The translations under genes and the position numbers were made by a program. The notes beneath the pieces are model-generated. The model was not told where the DNA came from. It saw only the letters and a list, made by a program, of their open reading frames with translations, and did no database searches. Positions 12,913 through 24,100 of a stretch of 64,000 bases of DNA are shown here, one piece after another. Position 1 is the first letter of the stretch; the number at the start of each line of letters is the position of its first letter. Where the stretch lies: positions 868,001 through 932,000 of the forward strand of contig JAGMWG010000006.1 in assembly GCA_020744225.1 (NCBI GenBank), read 5' to 3'. Source of the stretch: Paraphoma chrysanthemicola (Eukaryota; Ascomycota; Dothideomycetes; Pleosporales; Phaeosphaeriaceae).

Positions 12913-14490
12913 CTACAAATCCTCGTCATTAATCCTCTCCTCATCGCTCTCGTCATCCTCGTCTTCCACTCCTGCGGTGAGGTGCTTAGTTCTCTTTTCG
13001 AACACGTCGCGCTCAAGCTCTCGAAGCCTGCGGAGACGCTTTCGAAACGGATTGGTGATTGCGTCATCTTTGATGTACACCCAGAAATGATGCGCAAGAT
13101 AGCTAGATATCCAGTCTCGCATCGCATCGTGCGCCGGTAACCTTGCGCCAGACGACCCGTAGACCAGAATGGCAAGAGTCAAGACATCTTCGTTATCCCA
13201 TTCAATGTATTTCACCTTCTCAGCGATATGCTCCAGCATATCGCCCATGGTGAGCTTTTCGGCACTTTCCCATGCCGATACGCACTGTGCAACAGCCTCC
13301 TTGGCTTGCTCTTTGTCGTCTGGAAAGCGAATGCCGAACTCGCCCACTGTAAGATACTCGGCTACGAATTGGAAGTCTACGACGTCGATTTCCGCAAGGC
13401 CCGGATGTCGAAGCTCGTACGTATTCTCTTCGTTTAGTATGAAGTGGTTCAAGCCACCCCTTGAATCCTTGAAGTACGGTCGGTCCCACACGTCTTTCTT
13501 CTGAAGGGTGAGGACGTCAAGGTTTTGGCCAACGCGGAGCTGTACAAAGTCTCGACTTTCACACCTATTTCAAATTAGCGGCTGTGAAGCCCAAGGAGGT
13601 TTTTCATCTTACAAGTCGCCTTCAACCACGTCACTCGTGGGTCCATTGGATCTCTGTCCGAGAGAACCCCATCCGTTCAGTACGTCCTGTATAGCAGATC
13701 GTCCATTCTGAGTCTGCCGAATGTTCGATCTTTTGGGTACTGGCACGTACGAGCTTTCGTTAGAAGAGAATAGGGAAGTTCTGCCATCCGATAGCGACAG
13801 CAGATTTCGATCGGGTGAAACCGTGCCAGCGTCCTGCATCCTTGACGGACGAGAACGCTTAGGTGATGGTTGGCCCATCGCTTCCATTCCCGGCTCCTCA
13901 TACAGTTCCATGTCACTCTCATTATCGAGCGTGACAGATGAACTCCTTCGGTCAGAGCGCTTCCGAGTTGGGGGCGACGGTGCAGGTCGAATTGACGTGG
14001 ATGGTCTGTAGTATTGTTCGTGAGATATACGAAGTGCCTCTTTAAGCTCGTCATCTAGCTCTTCCTCAGTACCAACCGGGTCTGAGTCACGAACCGGGTC
14101 TGCGTTATTTGTGAAGTGCTCGTCAACCACGGTCTGCCAATAGCTTAGCCCGAGCTGAGTAGCTCGCATGAACTCGGCAGCTTCGTATGCCTGCCGGAGA
14201 TCTCTTGATCTTATCGTGAGGGCTCTCTCCTCAGCAGGGACGTATGACGACAATTGGCACGTTGTAGCCCACCGACTACGGCGATCAGACATAGGACATG
14301 CTCATGGACGACATACTTACAATCTGTAGGGCTCGCCGAGAAGCAGCACAAGGGTAACGTATCCAGATGGCCGACTGCTTTGGACATCCTGAGGTGCATA
14401 CTCGTCTACGTACACCATGGCTGGCCACGGTGATGTTACTGAGTCTAGGTCGCTGTACAGGACATACGTGCCTGGTTGCGTCAATGCCAT
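12913..14490 (-). CDS. PWWP-domain protein with C-terminal BTB-like domain
   Basis: Exons 14490-14321, 14275-13613 and 13564-12913, 494 residues. Residues 1-75 form a PWWP domain: YVLYSDLDSVTSPWPAMVYV with the diagnostic SPWPAMV core, which in this family binds methylated histone tails and DNA. A basic and Ser-rich linker follows, with candidate nuclear-localisation segments (PPTRKRSDRR, PSPKRSRPSR). The last 215 residues read as a BTB/POZ-type fold: LRHPGLAEIDVVDFQFVAEYL, TVGEFG, then helices including DMLEHIAEKVKYIEWDNED and the AMRDWISSYL segment. The extreme C-terminus is acidic. The PWWP call is secure; the BTB call rests on pattern only. A role as chromatin reader and protein-interaction adaptor is inference. 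Confidence 0.82.
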
Positions 14491-15246
14491 GTTGAAGCGG
14501 CGTCTTGTGGTTAGCTGACGGTGTCCCTGGAAGCCGGTCAATGGTGTCTTGAAGAGATGACAGTAGTCTCTGCGACTAGACACTCTGGAGAAGCTTTACG
14601 AGTTGCGCAGGCTTCTCAACTGGCAGCTGGAAAGGTTATGGAGCTCCTCACCCATGAAGCCAGTGAGTTGCGAAGTAGCTGACTCTGTGTCGAAGAGAGG
14701 TTAGGTGTAGAACAGTGAGATAAAAACAAGAGATTCGTTGGAGTCTCTGAGATCAAAACGGGTCAAAATTGGCCTTGTAATAGCCACGAGACCAAGAAGG
14801 AGTGTGCCTCGAGGTAAAGGCATGTTGGCCGGCAAACGCAAGCTCATCTCACTTGCTGGCCAGTGTTCCAGCGCATTTCATGATCAGGCCTACGATATAT
14901 CGCGATGGATGCAGCAACTTGGCGCTGGGACAGATTATCAAGTCGATAGAAATGTCGTGGTAGTGGGCGACGCAGTGATGAATGCGGAGTTCAGCTCGGG
15001 GGATTACATAATCCTGGAGCGGGAGTCGCGTCGACGAATCGAAGGACATCTGGCATCAAGCTCACCACAGCTTCAAGACACGCAGCACCCACGAATTGTC
15101 TACCGCCGGCTGCGCAGCCAGCATCGCAACTATACTCCTGCGACCTCGGAGTGCTCAGGGAGCTTGACGATCGCGCTATTACCACGAATCTTGACCTTCT
15201 GCCAACCCTCGACATCCTCACGTCAAAGACCCTCACAACCGCAGCC
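14491..15246. promoter_or_regulatory. divergent intergenic region between the PWWP gene and SEC11
   Basis: This 756-bp stretch separates two divergent starts and should hold both promoters. An open frame of 181 codons on the plus strand (14738-15283) overlaps the SEC11 start in another frame; its composition does not resemble neighbouring coding sequence and I treat it as chance or as 5' leader. No specific operator can be named. Confidence 0.4.
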
Positions 15247-15908
15247 ATGCTCGGCCTCTCAGCAATGCAACCACGGCAATTAGCCGCCCAGGTCCTCAAC
15301 TTTGCCCTCGTCCTCTCTACCGCTTTCATGCTCTGGAAAGGGCTCTCAGTCGTCAGCGACTCACCTTCACCCATCGTGGTCGTGCTTTCAGGGTCTATGG
15401 AGCCGGCATTCCAAAGAGGAGATCTATTATTCCTATGGAATCGGGGAATGGATACACAAGTGGGCGAGATTGTGGTCTACAATGTCAAAGGCAAAGACAT
15501 CCCGATTGTGCATCGGGTGGTGAGGAGATATGGTGGAAAGTAAGTCTACCTTTACCTTGCTTTTCGCGCCGGGTCCCGACCGCATGGTCTTGCGTTTTCA
15601 TGTAGAAGCAAGCGCGCAGAGCATGCGAGTAATGGGCGAGAAAACAGCATACAGAACATGTCGCTAATTAACCGCGCAGCAAGACACCGCTCAAGCTACT
15701 CACAAAGGGCGACAACAACCTCGCAGACGACACCGAGCTCTATGCCACGGGACAGTCCTTCCTGAACCGCAAAGAGGACGTTATCGGAAGCGTAGTCGGT
15801 TTCATCCCCTTTGTCGGATATGTCACCATCCTGTTGAGCGAGCACCCGTGGTTGAAGCAAGTGATGCTGGGGATAATGGGGTTGATGGTGGTCTTGCAAA
15901 GAGAATAA
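15247..15908 (+). CDS. SEC11: signal peptidase complex catalytic subunit SEC11
   Basis: Serine endopeptidase of the ER membrane that removes signal peptides from secretory proteins. Exons 15247-15539 and 15680-15908, 173 residues (yeast Sec11 is 167). The N-terminal membrane anchor (VLNFALVLSTAFMLW) precedes the luminal catalytic part. Catalytic Ser50 lies in SGSMEP, His89 in IVHRVV, and the acidic residues Asp109 and Asp115 in TKGDNNLADD; the Ser-to-His spacing of 39 and His-to-Asp spacing of 20 match the yeast enzyme. A second hydrophobic segment ends the protein (VGFIPFVGYVTILL and following). The ATG is the one that places the anchor at residue 17; the ATG at codon 7 is an alternative. 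Confidence 0.96.
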
Positions 15909-16311
15909 GCGCAAGTCTGGATGATGTGGATGCGCATAGAGGAACATGGGGTGCAATAGAATGGTTGACATGACTTTGTACATTTCACCATGCAGCCTCA
16001 CCCTATTCTGCGTCACAATTTCTGCAGACTACACGTTTCAGAAAGCCCAGGCTGGCGTCATTTCAAATATGCTGTGACGTACTTCAGAGGCGACAAAGAG
16101 ATATATACCCCATCATTTCCATATAGGCCCCTGTTCATGACAACTTCCCAACCTTCCGTCCGTCTGAAAGCATGGCCACCACAAAGATACAAGCCCTACT
16201 ATCACTTAAATCTCCCTCACTGCGGGTATGGCTCCCAAACATCATCCGTTATATTGGACACGTGACTCACTTCCGCGAGTACCCAACAAGCATCTTCATT
16301 CTCGCAAAAGC
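15909..16311. other. SEC11 3' flank, no gene seen
   Basis: About 400 bp between the SEC11 stop and the tRNA terminator. Only short incidental reading frames occur on both strands. It should contain the SEC11 3' UTR. Confidence 0.4.
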
Positions 16312-16317
16312 AAAAAA
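16312..16317 (-). terminator. RNA polymerase III terminator of tRNA-Gly
   Basis: On the minus strand a run of six T residues begins 7 nt after the 3' end of the tRNA, followed shortly by a second run of four T residues. This is the standard Pol III stop. Confidence 0.8.
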
Positions 16318-16323
16318 CATCAT

Positions 16324-16412
16324 GCGACCTGGGAGGTTCGAACTCCCGACCCCCGCCTCTTCCCTGCGAACAGGTTGGGAAGGCGATACCCTAACCACTG
16401 GGCTAAGATCGC
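16324..16412 (-). tRNA. tRNA-Gly(CCC) with a 17-nt intron
   Basis: Read on the minus strand the 89-nt gene folds into a full cloverleaf: 7-bp acceptor stem (GCGATCT with AGGTCGC, one G-T), D arm GCCC/GGGT with the loop AGTGGTTA (A box), anticodon stem TCGCC/GGCGG, variable loop GGGTC, and T arm GGGAG/CTCCC around TTCGAAC (B box). The anticodon loop reads TT-CCC-A then, after 17 nt, A38, so an intron lies at the canonical 37/38 position. The intron contains GGGAA, which can pair with the anticodon strand TTCCC as in bulge-helix-bulge pre-tRNA introns. The mature tRNA would be 72 nt before CCA addition. Anticodon CCC reads GGG glycine codons. A Pol III terminator follows. Confidence 0.93.
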
Positions 16413-17190
16413 TTTGCTTGTGCAGATGGCCAGGTCCATGAATAAGTAGCATATATACACCAACGAGCACTGTGCAATACCATGGACAAGTTAGTGATAC
16501 GTTTTGCCCCCAAATATGTAGATTTTCTCGTGTGCATAGCGGTGTCATGAGACTTGTGGCGCCATGGAAGTTTCCAGCGGGAGGGTGCGTTTGTGGCTGC
16601 GACTTCCCGGTGGCGGTGAGGTGGACTGATGGCTTTTCGGCGGACCGTGGGGTGATGGACGAGGACATGGTAATTGGCGAGGCGTACACGACAAGCTTGA
16701 CTCAAGCGTAGTAATCTATATCACGCATCCTGTTATACTACATCAGATAAGATATGAAGACATGGGACAACTACGTGGGCGTGGTCGTGTTAGTCAAGGA
16801 TACGAAATACGACGGCCATATCCAGCCCTACGCTGGCGCCGTGACCTCACGTCAAAGCGCAGGACAAGCATTGATAGCAAAGCATTTTCATACCGCAAAC
16901 TAGTGTACATAGACTTGGGTCATGAGCCTCGTGATGTCTTTTAGCGTAAGAGAAAGGACGCCAAACATCATGAAGTAGAAGCCATGTCCGCCGTCGGTTG
17001 CGTGAGCTGGACTGCGGCCGCCCGCTTCTATATGGAGAAGCACAGATTCACCCAACCTGCTCGCCGCATTGAGCCCATTAGGTAGCGAGGTAACAAAGGA
17101 AAATGGATCCGCCGACAGGCTACGCTGCCTGTTCACACCGTGACCGCGGAAGCTGATAAAAGATCGAAAAGACAGAAGATGGGGACCTGT
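16413..17190. other. intergenic region between tRNA-Gly and NHP6
   Basis: No supported gene on either strand. It holds the tRNA 5' flank and the NHP6 3' flank. Short frames here have no recognisable domain. Confidence 0.4.
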
Positions 17191-17666
17191 CTACTCGGAC
17201 TCTTCTTCTTCTTCCTCACCGGCCTTCTTGCTAGTTAGTACGACTGTAGGCACGATATGACGCAGATGTACATACTTGGTAAGCGGCCTTCTCCTCCTCG
17301 TAACGCTTCTTATCGGTAGCAGCCTTGGCCTCGTAAGGAGTGCGCTGCTTCTCGGACAGAGCCTTCCACTTCTCGCCGAGGAGCTTTCCGACCTCACCTA
17401 ACCGATATTAGCCACGGATGCACGTGATAGACAATGAGAAGCAGCTTACCGAACTTGATGCCGGGGTTGTCCTCGCGGACCTTGTCGCGCTGTTCGTTGG
17501 CGAAGAACATGTAGGCGGACAGACCACGCTTGGGCGCGTTGGGGTCTATCAGTCGTCAGATTGATCGCAATGCAAGGCGGCACATGAGCAACTCACCCTT
17601 CTTCTTCTTGCCGCTGTCGGCCTTGGTGGCCTTGCCCTTGCCGCGGGTTACCTTCTCCTTAGGCAT
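17191..17666 (-). CDS. NHP6: HMG-box chromatin protein NHP6
   Basis: Small nuclear DNA-bending protein that works with FACT and remodelers at nucleosomes. Exons 17666-17597, 17545-17450, 17397-17276 and 17226-17191, 107 residues. A basic N-terminal arm (ADSGKKKK) leads into DPNAPKRGLSAYMFFANEQR, the hallmark start of a single HMG box, then PGIKFGEVGKLLGEKWKAL and the long third helix ending KKRYEEEKAAY. The protein ends with an acidic GEEEEESE tail. The last acceptor (CAAG at 17227) is only a few bases from a TACTAAC branch sequence, which is unusually tight, but the alternative TAG acceptor breaks the frame after Gln. Length and order match fungal Nhp6 (about 93-105 residues). Confidence 0.95.
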
Positions 17667-20083
17667 GATGTGTTGTGTTGACTGCACGTCGAGATGATTA
17701 GCAGCTGGGCCGGTTTTGGACGTTTTGGACAAAATGAGGGAGTAGAGGAGTAGCAAATAAACAAGACATGCGCAAGATATGGCGCGGACTGTATAGTACT
17801 TGTGGGCGGTGTGGATGTTTTTGGTCGGGCTGTGTGAGTGATAGGCTGCACTGCGTCTTGCTGTGCGCGCCCAAGGGACGCGGGTCGCAAAACACCACGA
17901 TGCGACGCGATTGCACGCGATTTTGCAATGAGAGAAGCTGCAAGAACTTACAAAAGCTGCGGAAACCGAAGAAAATTCAGTGGTTGATAGTGGTCTATTT
18001 TGCGGTCAGTATGCGCCCTACAGCAGTTGAAGGCGACGTGATGAACATGAATTGGAACGCGACGACGCTCGAAAGTTGCAGAAATGGAGGTGTGGAACGA
18101 CCTCAACTTGCAAATCGAAGCGGGAAAAAGCGTACAAAAGGGTGTGGTGGTGTAGATTATTGCTGCGCGGTTTCGCGAACTTGGTGATATGAGCCGAGGA
18201 CTTACCAAACGAAAATCTGGGTTGTATGTGTTTTTTGGTGAGAGCGTGAGTTGGGTGTGAGCAGCGCAGCGCAGCAGAGGTGGCAGGCGCGAGAGACCCC
18301 ATAACAAAGCGGAGGGCGGAGACGGTCACGTGCTGCCCTAGTCGCGCCTGCTTGTTTTGCCCGTCCACTTGCTCCCGGAACAGCAAAGCCCCTCCTTTTC
18401 GAACGAGGGCTGCCTCCCTTGATATTCATCACAAGCGCCGTGCATGCAGTTGCGCCTGCCGCTCTGCACATGTTGCGCGAAGCGGTGCGGCATTCTGCCC
18501 ATCGTAGGATGCTTGTGGTTGCGCGAGGTTCTATCCTCTCCAGCACCCACTTCCGAAGCAGAGGGCGCATCATGGACGCGAGGTGCTGCTTGACGCCTTC
18601 ATTTTTGTCTGGCCCGTTTCATGTAGTTAGATTGCACGCAGGAGAGACGGCTACACCATTCGCTGGATATGCAGAGGTCGGCTGTTCCGACGTTATCTTA
18701 ATACCGCGTCTGGCTGGCTGATGTTGCGCTCCCAGCAGTAGCCCGCCGGTTACGCACCACGCAGCGGGAGGGGGTCTGCAAGGCCCCGTCTCGATGTTCG
18801 AGAAGCTGCCCGGTCCATCATCCGGACGTCAGCCTATGGCGTCTTTGCAGTCACCCTCTCAGACGGGCTTCCATGCTTCTCCAGGACCGTGCGAGTCTTG
18901 CACCGGAGCGGTCAACAAGCCTGCTTCCGGCACCCAGCTGTGTGCTCAACAACCAACCCGTATCTGGCAGAGACTACATGGCTCATGCAAGGTGGTTGCA
19001 AGGCTATCAGCTTGATGCTAGCAGAGAGGATCGTGTCGCAAATCTGCATGTTGAAAGTGCGACTGATATTTTGATATCCTCCTAACTGATGTTGGCTGGT
19101 GCTGCTGCCCGCACGGCGCTCACGGCATCACCGAGACGTGAGCGCCATTTGCGACGTGCCCAGCACGCTCAATGGCGTCACAACAGCTGTCGAGCATTAT
19201 CATTTTCCGGACAGCAACAAAAATGCCTCGCGACTCTGTACTATCTCAATCATCAGACGTTGATGTCCAGGACCTCGAATACGCAGACAGCATACTGGGT
19301 CGGGATTATAAATGCGCCGAGGACCATCGCGCAGCCAACCTGCGTGACGTAATCACAACAAACCCGCCACGACAAGCGCGCTCGACTGGTTGCGACTGTT
19401 TCACAGTCGACTTGACATCTCTCGCTATGTCACGCTTCTCAAGAGAATGCAAAGCCGTGACTTGTGTTTAGACTCGCCGGAAAAGGCGCTGGCGGCTGAA
19501 CGCGTATGAACGCAAGACAGTCCCTTTCATGGACCGTGAAATCGGTCAAAGGCTTGCTGCAAGGCTACATCTGCCCAACTCAACATAGAATGCGTGGTTG
19601 TGGAGAAGAGACGACTTGTCACAGATCAAGCTGGCACAAGAGTGCTGTGGGTGGGACTTAAATGCACGGCGCGAGAGTTTTTATCCATCACTTGCAGCTG
19701 CTGCATCAACTACATGTGGTACAGGGTGAAAAACCTCATCTCACACTTCAAATCAATCTGTTCTAGTTGAAGCACGTCCATTCGTTCTCTTGACCAAGCT
19801 CCCCAATGTTCAAACAACGAACTTCAATTTCACCCACTCCTAGTTCAAGCCGGCACACACGTTGGCCTCCGAACATGCTTATCAGGCTTTTGTCACGCCA
19901 TGAATTGCACCACCCCATCTTCCCAGCTCCGATCTTGAGCACTAGTCATCGCGCTGCTGGCAACTTTCCGTATGTAATTGCGCTAAATGCTCATGGCACA
20001 GTAGACGTGCGGTGACCATTTCGGTGCCAAGGAGTGGTTGACTTCAATCTTGCAAAATGAGCCCTGAACAGAAGAGTGGTGGC
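17667..20083. other. 2.4-kb gap without a supported gene
   Basis: The left part is the NHP6 promoter. Beyond it, frames of 60-140 codons exist on both strands, but they overlap one another, change frame without usable introns, and match no family I know. A non-coding RNA or a fast-evolving small gene cannot be excluded. The right end is the 3' flank of the CENP-H gene. Confidence 0.4.
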
Positions 20084-20938
20084 TCATCCGTCTTCTTCGT
20101 CGTCCAGGACAAGCTCGGTCAAATCCTGGTCGGCGGCCCAATTCATCCCGCTTCCAACAATCATGGCCGAGAGTACGCCTTTCAATGTTTTCATCCTCCT
20201 TCTTGACTCCTTGAGCTCTTTTTCGACTGCGCTCACTTGGTCGCGCAACTTGGGATCTTCGATATCCTTGGCGGATTGTGCTTTCATCTCTTCTGCTAGC
20301 GCGAGCATTGTTTGCGACAATTCTTTGTTCTTGCGATTAGCGACAATGTTCGCTTGCTGCGCTGCACTGATCGCCTGTTGGATGGACGTGACTTGGGCCG
20401 CTAGCGAGCCATGTACCATTGACACAGTATCGTTTTCAGTGATCAAAGGGAGTATGCGCCTATTGTCGTCAGGATGGCACTGTAAACACGAAAGGTTCAG
20501 CATACTTTTCGGCATATCCAGTGCGCTCGCCGCCGTGAACAGCTTTTAGGACTGGGTCCATGACAAGCACGTTGTGTGTGATCCTGTTGCGGAGCTCATA
20601 GTCTGCCTTTGCTTCCATGGCCTCGCGCTGGGCGACGGTCAGCTGCTCTTGCAGGGCATCATCTGAGAGTTCCGAAACATCAACCACGTGTGCTGCAAAC
20701 TGTCAGCAACTGATAACATCAAGCCACGCGGTTTGAATGTACTTGTTTGCTGGGCCTGCAGCAGGCTTTGCTGTAATTCTAGTTCGCGCAATTGATCGTA
20801 CAGCCCCAGTGCTAGCTGCTCGGTCTCGGTAAACGCGAACGCGTCGTGGTGGTTTGTTTGGAGCAGGTCCGCGTAATCGCCCGGGTCGTGTTCCTTGGTG
20901 GCCGCGTCAAACATCTCGACATCACTCTTGGTCGCCAT
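20084..20938 (-). CDS. CENP-H-like inner kinetochore subunit (Mcm16/Fta3 family)
   Basis: Probable subunit of the constitutive centromere-associated network in the nucleus. Exons 20938-20743, 20692-20506 and 20459-20084, 252 residues. Most of the chain is predicted coiled coil (long runs of Gln/Glu/Leu/Lys such as LREVELQQ-like segments, AKDIEDPKLRDQVSAVEKEL). The C-terminus carries MKTLKGVLSAMIVGSGMNW followed by AADQDLTELVL, a pattern I associate with the fungal CENP-H domain (hydrophobic helix, SG-x-x-W, then a Leu-rich end). The third exon uses acceptor AATAG at 20460, which preserves frame; the nearer CAG does not. Family assignment is from memory of the motif. Divergent from ATG11 with 230 bp between starts. 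Confidence 0.72.
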
Positions 20939-21168
20939 GTTGACCGCACCCAACCCAAGATGGTCTGATGATGCAATCAATTCAGTGATGCGGATGACCG
21001 TTCACTGTGATGCAGCCTAGCGGGACCCAGGCGGGTGATCCCTGCAGGGCGATCAATGCGGCTTGGCGGGACTTATGAACCCAGCTCACATGCATCGGCG
21101 CTCAAGACGTCCCAAACCTCACCCCAAGAGTCTCAACACTCGTCCGAGCTGCGGGAGGGCACGTCTGG
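20939..21168. promoter_or_regulatory. short divergent promoter region between the CENP-H-like gene and ATG11
   Basis: Only 230 bp separate the two ATG codons, so both 5' leaders and core promoters overlap or abut here. No clear TATA element is seen. Confidence 0.5.
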
Positions 21169-24100
21169 ATGTCGCTGCAGATTGCTGTGGCTCACACGGG
21201 CCAGCGCCTCGACGCTGATCCAGTGGCATTCAGCTCCGTCGATGCTCTCAAGCACTGGATCGCGCGGGCTTGTGACATTGCTCCCGAGTCCCAAATACTG
21301 CTGACGCCCGGCGGCAAACATGTCAAGCTTCAGGCGCTACTCACCGAGGTATGTAGCGCTCTGAGACATCGTCATATCTCACTAATCCCATGTTCTGTAG
21401 AAAGAGATCTTTGTGTACAGCCGCGAGCTGTCGAACAACCCCCAGGCAGCCATATCGTCCACGAGCCTCCCAGAACCCTACACGCCGGATGAACCACCCA
21501 ACACGCTCTCGAACAACACAGACTTGCGAGCATGGCAGACGCTCTTCCAAGCCCGCCGCGACTGGGCCTTCAACGCCCTCGAGAAGTCGCACTCTATGTC
21601 CCGCGTCGCATCCAAGTACTTCGCCGAGCAAGCCACAATAGAAAAATGCACGCAAGTCGCCGTAGGAAATCACGACTCTCACATACGAGGGCTGGACCAG
21701 AAATACCAGGCCGCAAAGGAGTGGTTCGATGGGGTGGAAAAGGAGACTGGTGACAATTTGAGAAGACTCGACGCAGACTTTGGCCAGCTCGGGGCGATTT
21801 CGGCAAAATTCGAGTTCGCGCAGTTCCTGGCGAAGAAGATGCGCTCCCCAGAAGCAGCTCAGAAGACGCCCAAGAGTGTCGCGAGCCGGAATGTGTCACT
21901 GCAAGAGTTTCTGGATGTGGAGGCTGTCAAAAAGGCCACAGGCACGAGTAAGCGCGTGCGGAAATCATTCGGAGAGCGCATGTCAGGCATGAACACCCAG
22001 CTCCAAAAGGCTAGTGCAGACTACAACGAACTTCTGAGCGCCGTTGGCCAAAGTCAAAGTCGATCGCTCGTAGACGACTCCGAAGAACCAGTCCGCCTCT
22101 ATAACGAGATCGATGCAGTTGCGAAGAAGGTTGAGTCCGACTTTGAACATGTTATGGGACTCGAGGCGAGCTCCAAGTCAGTAGCGCAGGTATCGAAAAT
22201 GGCGTTGCTGCACACGAGGAACTTTCTACCGGCTATCAAGGAGTATAGCGTAGAAATGAGCGATTTAGTCCGGAGGTCTGTCGAACAGAAGAACTTCGCC
22301 ATTAGAAACATGGTCGAGAGTATGCAGGGTATTGCGCACATCGAGTCTGTCATTGCAACTATGAACACGGAGCTCGACTCAGTCAGTATCCCAGAAGAAG
22401 GTGTTGCTGCATTCGAGCTCATTTCGCTTGTCGGTCGCCTCCCGTACATCTACGGAACTCTGCTCGTCGAAGCAGTACGCAGACGCGAATGGACGGAGCG
22501 CTTGCAAAAGGATACTTCTTCGTTAGCTGAAGAGATGGCGACATTCCAAGAAGAGGAAGAGCGTAGGCGGAAGAAGTGGCTGAAGCCAATCGCCGACGTT
22601 GTCAATCTGGACGCGGTACAAGGTGGCATTGTTGGCTTTGAGATGAATGTACAACCAGAGAAGAACGTTTGGCCCGTAGTCGGACGAGAAGATCTACAAG
22701 AGTATCTCCAGATACTACAGGGTCTCGAAGGACAGTCATCCGAAGCTGACGCTTTGAGTCAAGCTATAAAGGATTTAGATCGGCCCACAAAACAACAAGT
22801 CAAGCGCGCTAAAGCTTTCAAGATGGGTAGTGTACACGAGCCAGCCTTTGGTAAAGGATCTGCCCTAATGGTGCGAGGCGACGACGAAGCGCGAGTGCTG
22901 AAGGAAGCAAATGCGAAGCTCGAAGATGAGCTGAAAGGATCCAAGAGTCGAGTACGAAGACTCGAGGATCTCCTTCATCGGCAAAGCCAGTCAAGTCGAT
23001 TGTCCATTGGTGGACCACCCCCTTCGTTTGGCAGCCCTGGCGACCCATCTACTCCGACACTTGAAACGGCATTCGCTAGGCCACTTGAGGATCACTCACG
23101 AAGGTCTTCGATCTCTTCAAGACGATTTTCCACAAACCAGGGACAAGATGACAAGCGCCGTGTCGTGCGCCTTGAGCAAGAGCTTGCAGCCGAGAAGGAA
23201 GCTCGTGCTAACCTCGAGAGGGAAGCTCAAGCGCGGAGGGAGGAGGACGCAGAGTCGCAACGACGCTTCGAAGAGGCCATGTCAACCAAGAACAACATCA
23301 TGGAGAACATGAAAGCCCAACAGAGAGAATTTGCAGACGAGCGCAGATCACTCGAAAATGAGCTCCAAGCATACAAGTCACGGATTGAAGAAGCTGAGGA
23401 TGAGCTTGACCGTGTACTCGGCAGCCGAGATAATGAGCGTACAGGCGTGGACGCTAGAGTGCAAGAGCTTGAGTCGCAGCTTGGGCGAGCACGAACCGAA
23501 ACAGCCGAGCAAAACCGAACTGCGGAAGAGCGCATTGCGACTCTCCAGAGTGACCTTGAGAGACAGAACAAGACTCAAGCTCAACACATCGAGTCTCTCG
23601 GAGCCGTGTTCTCGCACCTATCTCCCAACACAAGTGTCCCTGAGGAGCACTCTACGCTAGTCTCACAACTTGAAGACCTCGCCGCTCGATCGAGCAACTA
23701 TCAGAAGGAGCTGCAACAAGCTGTCGCAATCGCGAAATCCGAGAACGACAACACACGTGCACAGTCACAAGAGCAAGAGGCTGTACTAAAGTCAAAGCTT
23801 GCCGAACATGAGAAGGAAGTTGCATTAGTTCGAGAGCAGCTCGAGACAGAGAAAGCCAAGATTGTATCGATCAACGCTGAGCTTGAGGATGAACGCAGCC
23901 ATCTGCACGATCTCCGTGCCAAGTTCGCAGAGGGCGAGACTGGATCAGAAGCTTTGCGTAAGCGAGTCGAAGAGGAAGAATCGAAAGTTGGGCAACTCAA
24001 GGTGGAGCTGGCCGAAAAGAACTCGCACATCAACAGTCTTGATATTGAGTTGATGCGTCTTGAGAAGAAGGTCCTCAAGTATGAGGAGTTCGACTCTTCC

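Noticed and set aside
14738..15283. 181-codon plus-strand open frame overlapping the SEC11 start
   Set aside because: No domain, composition unlike neighbouring genes, and it overlaps the secure SEC11 coding start in another frame.
18000..19500. Several frames of 60-140 codons in the NHP6 to CENP-H gap
   Set aside because: They overlap on both strands, have no domains and no consistent splice sites.
20084..20515. Acceptor CAG at 20480 for the last CENP-H exon
   Set aside because: It breaks the reading frame; the AATAG acceptor at 20460 keeps frame with both neighbours.
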